Assembly: GCA_023511295.1 (NCBI GenBank)
Contig: JAIMBT010000006.1
Location: 83,672-147,671, forward strand
Source of the DNA: Alicyclobacillus sp.
Lineage (GTDB): Bacteria; Bacillota; Bacilli; Alicyclobacillales; Alicyclobacillaceae
Reading direction: 5' to 3'
DNA length: 64,000 nt
Under the pieces are notes generated by a model. The model saw only the letters and a list, made by a program, of their open reading frames with translations, did no database searches and had not been told where the DNA came from. Below, piece after piece: positions 60,284 through 64,000 of this stretch. The first letter of the stretch is position 1; every line of letters begins with the position of its first letter. A program made the position numbers and the translations under genes.

Positions 60284-62259
60284 GCCTGCAACCTCCCCAG
60301 GGTGGTTTCGGTCTCCACGACCTCATCCACCGGAATGTAGTAGTCCGTGTCGTACTCAAACGACCGTCGGAACAGGCAGAACGCCACGCCGAGCCCCGCG
60401 ATGATGTCGAGCGGCAACAGTCCGAACACCAGCCCCACACCGCCGATGAAGAAGAACACGGACAGGATGAACGGGCGCCCGGAACTCTTCGGCATGTGGA
60501 TGGGCTTCACGTCCTTCTTCGCCGGGAACAAGCTCGACTTCGGCAGCTCGCCTTGCTTCACCGCCCACCACACGTCGCGTCCGGAGACGGTCGGGATGGT
60601 GGCGAAGTTGTAGTGCGGCGCCGGCGAGGGCAGGGACCACTCAAGGGTGCGGCCATCCCACGGGTCGCCGGTGACGTCCAGCTTGCGCTCGATAATGCCC
60701 TGAACAATCTGAGCGACCATGAAGATGAACCCGACGCCCATGGCGTACGCCCCAATCGTCGAGATGAAGTTCGGCACTGTCCAGCCGAGACCCGACGGAT
60801 AGGTGTAGATGCGCCGCGTCATGCCCATGAAACCGAGCGCGTACTGCGGTAGGAAGCAGACGTAAAAACCGATGTTGAAGAACCAGAACGCCCATTTGCC
60901 GAGCTTATCCGGCAACATGAACCCAAACATCTTCGGCCACCAGTAGTACATTCCGGCGAACATCCCGAACACCGTGCCACCAATCAGCACCTGGTGGAAG
61001 TGGGCAATCAGGAAGTAGCTGTTGTGGTACTGGTAGTCGGCCGGTGCCACAGCGAGCATCACACCCGTGGCGCCGCCGATGGCGAAGCACGGGATGAACG
61101 CGATGGTCCACATCATCGGCAGCGTCATCCGGATTCGCCCTCGGTACATCGTGAAGAGCCAGTTGAACACCTTGACGCCGGTCGGGATGGCGATGATCAT
61201 TGTGGCAATCGCGAAGAACGTATTCACGTCAGCCCCAGAGCCCATCGTGAAGAAGTGGTGCACCCAGGTCACAAAGCCCACGATGCTGATGGCCATCAGC
61301 GCGAACACCATGGACTTGTAACCGAAGATTGGCTTCTTCGAGAAGGTCGCAATCACCTCGGAGAAGACGCCGAAGGCGGGCAGGATGACGATGTACACCT
61401 CGGGGTGACCCCAGATCCAGAACAGGTTGATGAACATCATCGGGTTGCCGCCGTGCAACATCGTGAAGAAGTGCGTCCCGAGCACGCGGTCGAGCAGCAG
61501 CAGCGCAAGTGCCACCGTCAGGGCCGGGAAGGCGAAGATGATGAGCACGCAGGCCGCGAGCACAGACCACGTGAACAGCGGCATATCCATCAGCCGCATG
61601 CCCTTCGCCCGCATGCGCAGGATGGTGACCATGAAGTTGATGCCCGTTGCGATACTGCCGATACCGGTGATCTGCAGTGCGAGTAAGTAGTAGTTTTCTC
61701 CCGGGCCCGGACTGAAACCGAGCTCCGACAGCGGCGGGTAGCTGGTCCAGCCAGCGTTCGGTGAACCGCCGAGGACGAAGGAGATGTTCAGCAGCAGGGC
61801 GGCCAGGAAGAAGAGCCAGAAGCTGATGGCGTTCACATACGGGAACGCCACATCGCGAGCCCCAATCTGCAGCGGCACGGCCACGTTGAACAAGGCGAAG
61901 ATGAACGGCATCGCCATGAACAAGATCATGATGGTCCCGTGCGTGGTGAAGATCTCGTCGTAGTGCTCCGCGTTGAGGAAGTGCATGTTCGGCAGCGCCA
62001 ACTGCGTGCGCATCAACTCGGCGTCCACACCGCCGCGGAACAGCATCAGAATCGCGGCAATCATGTACATGATGCCGATCTTCTTGTGATCTACCGTGAC
62101 AATCCACTCACGCCACAGCCAACCCCACTTTTTGAAGTAGGTCAGCGTGAAGATGATCCCGATGGACGCGAGGAGAATCAGCACGTCGGAGCCCATGATG
62201 AGCGGCCCCTCTTGCCACATCAGGTACTTGTCAGCAAACTGGTGAAACCAGGCTGGCAT
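60280..62259 (-). CDS. qoxB: Quinol oxidase subunit I (heme-copper)
   Basis: The 659-residue catalytic subunit reduces O2 to water and pumps protons. Key features are the heme a ligand in FTTHGTIMILFMAMPF, the CuB/Tyr motif WIWGHPEVYIVILPAFG, the HH pair in WVHHFFTMG, and the last ligands in NSYFLIAHFHQVLIGGTVFG. The K-channel and D-channel regions look intact. A C-terminal extension with two more helices fits the QoxB/CyoB group. The ATG at 62259 lies 18 bases after qoxA. Confidence 0.96.
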   Translation of the reverse strand: MPAWFHQFADKYLMWQEGPLIMGSDVLILLASIGIIFTLTYFKKWGWLWREWIVTVDHKKIGIMYMIAAILMLFRGGVDAELMRTQLALPNMHFLNAEHYDEIFTTHGTIMILFMAMPFIFALFNVAVPLQIGARDVAFPYVNAISFWLFFLAALLLNISFVLGGSPNAGWTSYPPLSELGFSPGPGENYYLLALQITGIGSIATGINFMVTILRMRAKGMRLMDMPLFTWSVLAACVLIIFAFPALTVALALLLLDRVLGTHFFTMLHGGNPMMFINLFWIWGHPEVYIVILPAFGVFSEVIATFSKKPIFGYKSMVFALMAISIVGFVTWVHHFFTMGSGADVNTFFAIATMIIAIPTGVKVFNWLFTMYRGRIRMTLPMMWTIAFIPCFAIGGATGVMLAVAPADYQYHNSYFLIAHFHQVLIGGTVFGMFAGMYYWWPKMFGFMLPDKLGKWAFWFFNIGFYVCFLPQYALGFMGMTRRIYTYPSGLGWTVPNFISTIGAYAMGVGFIFMVAQIVQGIIERKLDVTGDPWDGRTLEWSLPSPAPHYNFATIPTVSGRDVWWAVKQGELPKSSLFPAKKDVKPIHMPKSSGRPFILSVFFFIGGVGLVFGLLPLDIIAGLGVAFCLFRRSFEYDTDYYIPVDEVVETETTLGRLQA

Positions 62260-62277
62260 CGGCGGTCCCCCCCATCG

Positions 62278-63378
62278 TTAGTTGCTCGAATTGCTGTTGT
62301 TCATCGTCATGCCGGCCATGTTGCTCGTGCCGGCCATGTTGCTCGTGCCGGCCATGTTGCTCGTGCCGGCCATGTTGCTCATGCCGGCCATGTTGCTCAT
62401 GCCCGCCATGTTGCTCGTGCCGCCGGATCCGCTTGATCCGCTGGCCCCACGACCCGCATCGCTGGACCCGCCGGTCGTTTGGTTGCTGGCACCGTTCATG
62501 CCTGGCATGTTGTTCATGTTCTTCATGTACTTGCCGCCGTTCTGGTCGACCACTTGGTTGAACAGCCCCGGCGGGAAGCTGGAGTACGACGACTGCCCGA
62601 CCACGCTCGGCTTCGCGAGCTTCTGGTATCCAGCCATGGTCAGTGCCGGGCTGGTCTGCTTCACCTGTTGCACCCAGCGGTTGAAGTCGGACTGCGATTC
62701 GGCGTTGACGGTGAACGCCATGTGCGCAAAACCCTTACCGGTGAAGTTCGCACCGTATCCCTGGTATGAACCGGGCTTGTCAGCCTGGAGCCACAGCCGC
62801 ATCGCCATGCCCGGCATCGTGTACTCCTGTCCACCCAGTTGTGGAATCCAGAAGGAGTTCATCGGCGCATCGGCCGTCAGGACGAACTGAATCGGCACAC
62901 CCTCGGGGATGTTCACGTAGTTCACCGTCGCGACACCCTGCCCTGGGTACTGAAAGAGCCATTTCCAGTCCAGCGATGTGACTTCAATCGTCATCGGCTT
63001 TACGTTGTTTTCCGGCGGTTTCGTCAAGGCAAACGTGGTCTTTGCCGTAAAGAACCCGAGCACGCCGATGATGATGATGGGGATCCCCCACCATACGAAC
63101 TCGAGCGCCTTGCTGTCCGTCCAGGTCGGGTCGTACGGCGCCTTGTTGCCCGGCTTGTCGCGGAATCGAGTGACGATGATGGCCAGCAGGATGAGCACCG
63201 GCACAATCACAATCCCAACCAAAATGGCAGACAGGATGATGAGATGAAGTTCGGTCTTTCCGACGGGTCCGGCCGGATTCAGCACGATGTACTGACGACC
63301 ACACCCCGTCAAACCCAACATCATGACGAGCGCCAGCGCTGTGACGCTTCCGATGCGGGTTCGTTTGAGCCTGTTCAC
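62278..63378 (-). CDS. qoxA: Quinol oxidase subunit II with Met-rich C-terminal tail
   Basis: The 366-residue lipoprotein has a signal with lipobox LTGC (Cys26), two membrane helices and a cupredoxin domain (KWLFQYPGQGVATVNYVNIPEGVPIQF, MNSFWIPQLGGQEYTMPGM, GANFTGKGFAHM). The CuA cysteines of cytochrome c oxidases are absent, so electrons come from menaquinol. Beyond the normal end it carries about 75 extra residues: KYMKNMNNMPGMNG, a Gly/Ser linker and six copies of SNMAG(M/T). The GTG at 63378 follows GGAGGAG. It leads the operon qoxABCD with ctaA downstream. Confidence 0.94.
   Translation of the reverse strand: MNRLKRTRIGSVTALALVMMLGLTGCGRQYIVLNPAGPVGKTELHLIILSAILVGIVIVPVLILLAIIVTRFRDKPGNKAPYDPTWTDSKALEFVWWGIPIIIIGVLGFFTAKTTFALTKPPENNVKPMTIEVTSLDWKWLFQYPGQGVATVNYVNIPEGVPIQFVLTADAPMNSFWIPQLGGQEYTMPGMAMRLWLQADKPGSYQGYGANFTGKGFAHMAFTVNAESQSDFNRWVQQVKQTSPALTMAGYQKLAKPSVVGQSSYSSFPPGLFNQVVDQNGGKYMKNMNNMPGMNGASNQTTGGSSDAGRGASGSSGSGGTSNMAGMSNMAGMSNMAGTSNMAGTSNMAGTSNMAGMTMNNSNSSN
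62311..62418 (-). repeat. Six 18-bp tandem repeats inside qoxA
   Basis: Six nearly identical 18-base units (gccggccatgttgctcgt on the plus strand, differing at one or two positions) encode SNMAG followed by Met or Thr. The high identity suggests recent expansion and possible length variation between strains. Confidence 0.92.
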
Positions 63379-63643
63379 CGCGTCTCTCCTCCTCGCTGTG
63401 GAGTGCTGCGCAAGTCTCGTCCGGGAGCACCGCGAGGACGGGTGACCGGAGCCCTGAAGGAACCGCACTCCTTTACCGGCCCCCGTTCCCCCGCGCATGC
63501 GAGACGGCGCACCGCCGCTGTTGGACGGTGCGTGATTCCAAACGCGCTCTGCACCGTTAGTGGTATCACACAGCAGATGAGACTGTCAGGCAGGTTCACA
63601 TACCTGTCGATTTTTTATAAAGCAAATTTAACGTTTCTGTGAA
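63379..63643 (-). promoter_or_regulatory. Promoter and leader of the qox operon
   Basis: Leftward TTCACA (63643-63638) and TATAAA (63619-63614) are 18 bases apart. About 228 bases of leader follow before the qoxA GTG, including a cgcaccg/cggtgcg hairpin near 63508-63532. No known RNA element was recognised and there is no gene in this stretch. Confidence 0.65.
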
Positions 63644-63924
63644 ACGGGGATGTGCGCGTTTGCAACCGTTGCTGGAAAGCATTACGCTAATAATTGTTGC
63701 TTTGATTTATGGACGAAACATTCAAGAAACTTGGCCGTGTTGAGCCTGGTGCGTCTCGCGTTGGCATGGGGGGCGGCCAAGAGCCATCGAAGTCTGAATC
63801 CCATCCCCGCTCCTCCACGCCGTCTCGCCAACGCATTCTGAGCTGCACGGCTTGGTTGAACGTCTCACCCGCTGCGTGTTACAATAAAACGGCATTTGCG
63901 GAGGGATGTCCGAGTACAACGTGC
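63644..63924 (+). promoter_or_regulatory. Upstream region and promoter of tRNA-Gly(GCC)
   Basis: TTGAAC (63856-63861) and TACAAT (63880-63885) with 18-base spacing form a good promoter, about 40 bases before the tRNA. The remaining 63644-63855 shows no convincing gene. Confidence 0.75.
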
Positions 63925-63999
63925 GCGGAAGTGGCTCAGGGGTAGAGCATCGCCTTGCCAAGGCGAGGGTCGCGGGTTCGAATCCCGTCTTCCGCTCCA
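63925..63999 (+). tRNA. tRNA-Gly (anticodon GCC)
   Basis: The 75-base sequence folds as a tRNA: acceptor GCGGAAG/CTTCCGC, D-arm with GGCTCAGGGGTAGAGC, anticodon stem TCGCC/GGCGA with loop TTGCCAA (anticodon GCC), T-arm GCGGG/CCCGT-type with TTCGAAT, and an encoded CCA end. It is intact at the window edge. Confidence 0.97.
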
Positions 64000-64000
64000 T

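Noticed and set aside
62278..62420. CRISPR-like short repeats at 62.3 kb
   Set aside because: The 18-bp units are directly joined without spacers and are in frame within qoxA, so they are coding repeats.
63722..64000. Minus-strand frame (ERKTGFEPATLALARRCSTPEPL...) at the window end
   Set aside because: It lies across tRNA-Gly(GCC); this peptide is the well-known translation artefact of tRNA genes.

Overview
The window is GC-rich bacterial DNA with strong Shine-Dalgarno sites, many GTG/TTG starts and sigma-A type promoters, which points to a Firmicute. A menaquinol-type aa3 oxidase, an OatA-like cell-wall acyltransferase and, above all, a gene set matching the cyclohexanecarboxyl-CoA (CHC-CoA) pathway suggest an Alicyclobacillus-like thermo-acidophile that makes omega-cyclohexyl fatty acids. 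That assignment is inferred from gene content only. No rRNA, insertion sequence, prophage or CRISPR array was seen.

Layout. 1-9 kb holds a truncated response regulator, a SurA-like chaperone, a membrane hydroxylase, msrB, oatA-like, ppaC, a glutaredoxin, a DedA protein and a cytochrome P450 remnant. 9-16 kb holds a VanW protein, a YtrA-type GntR/ABC operon with a clear promoter and operator, then a glutathione peroxidase/penicillin acylase/membrane protein run. 16-22 kb holds an MDR oxidoreductase and a formate dehydrogenase operon (fdhA, DUF1641, fdhD) with a long structured leader. 22-30 kb holds MFS and FTR1 iron transport, Rieske and CorA genes, and a CitAB-type two-component system divergent from an MFS carrier. 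30-31.8 kb holds lipoate ligase and OsmC.

31.9-42.6 kb is one tightly packed catabolic operon: the three subunits of a molybdenum hydroxylase, an aromatic-acid MFS importer, a 4,5-dihydroxyphthalate decarboxylase-like protein, a fumarate-reductase-like flavoprotein, a small 2Fe-2S protein and the ATP-dependent lactamase PxpBCA. Together these could hydroxylate, decarboxylate, reduce and open a nitrogen heterocycle. Just upstream lie an SDR and a regulator that fuses a catalytically dead alpha/beta-hydrolase fold to a BTAD/SARP-type DNA-binding domain.

45-49.6 kb holds a PilZ-like protein, tRNA-Gly(TCC), a KimA-like APC transporter, a thioesterase and an SDR. 49.6-57.9 kb is the putative CHC-CoA cluster: DAHP synthase, acyl-CoA dehydrogenase, CoA ligase and an EPSP-synthase homologue with an altered active site, divergent from a dienoyl-CoA reductase and a FabL/ChcA-like SDR. 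The divergent promoter region has a perfect 10-bp inverted repeat. 58-63.4 kb holds ctaA and the qoxABCD quinol oxidase operon, whose subunit II ends in Met-rich repeats. tRNA-Gly(GCC) closes the window.
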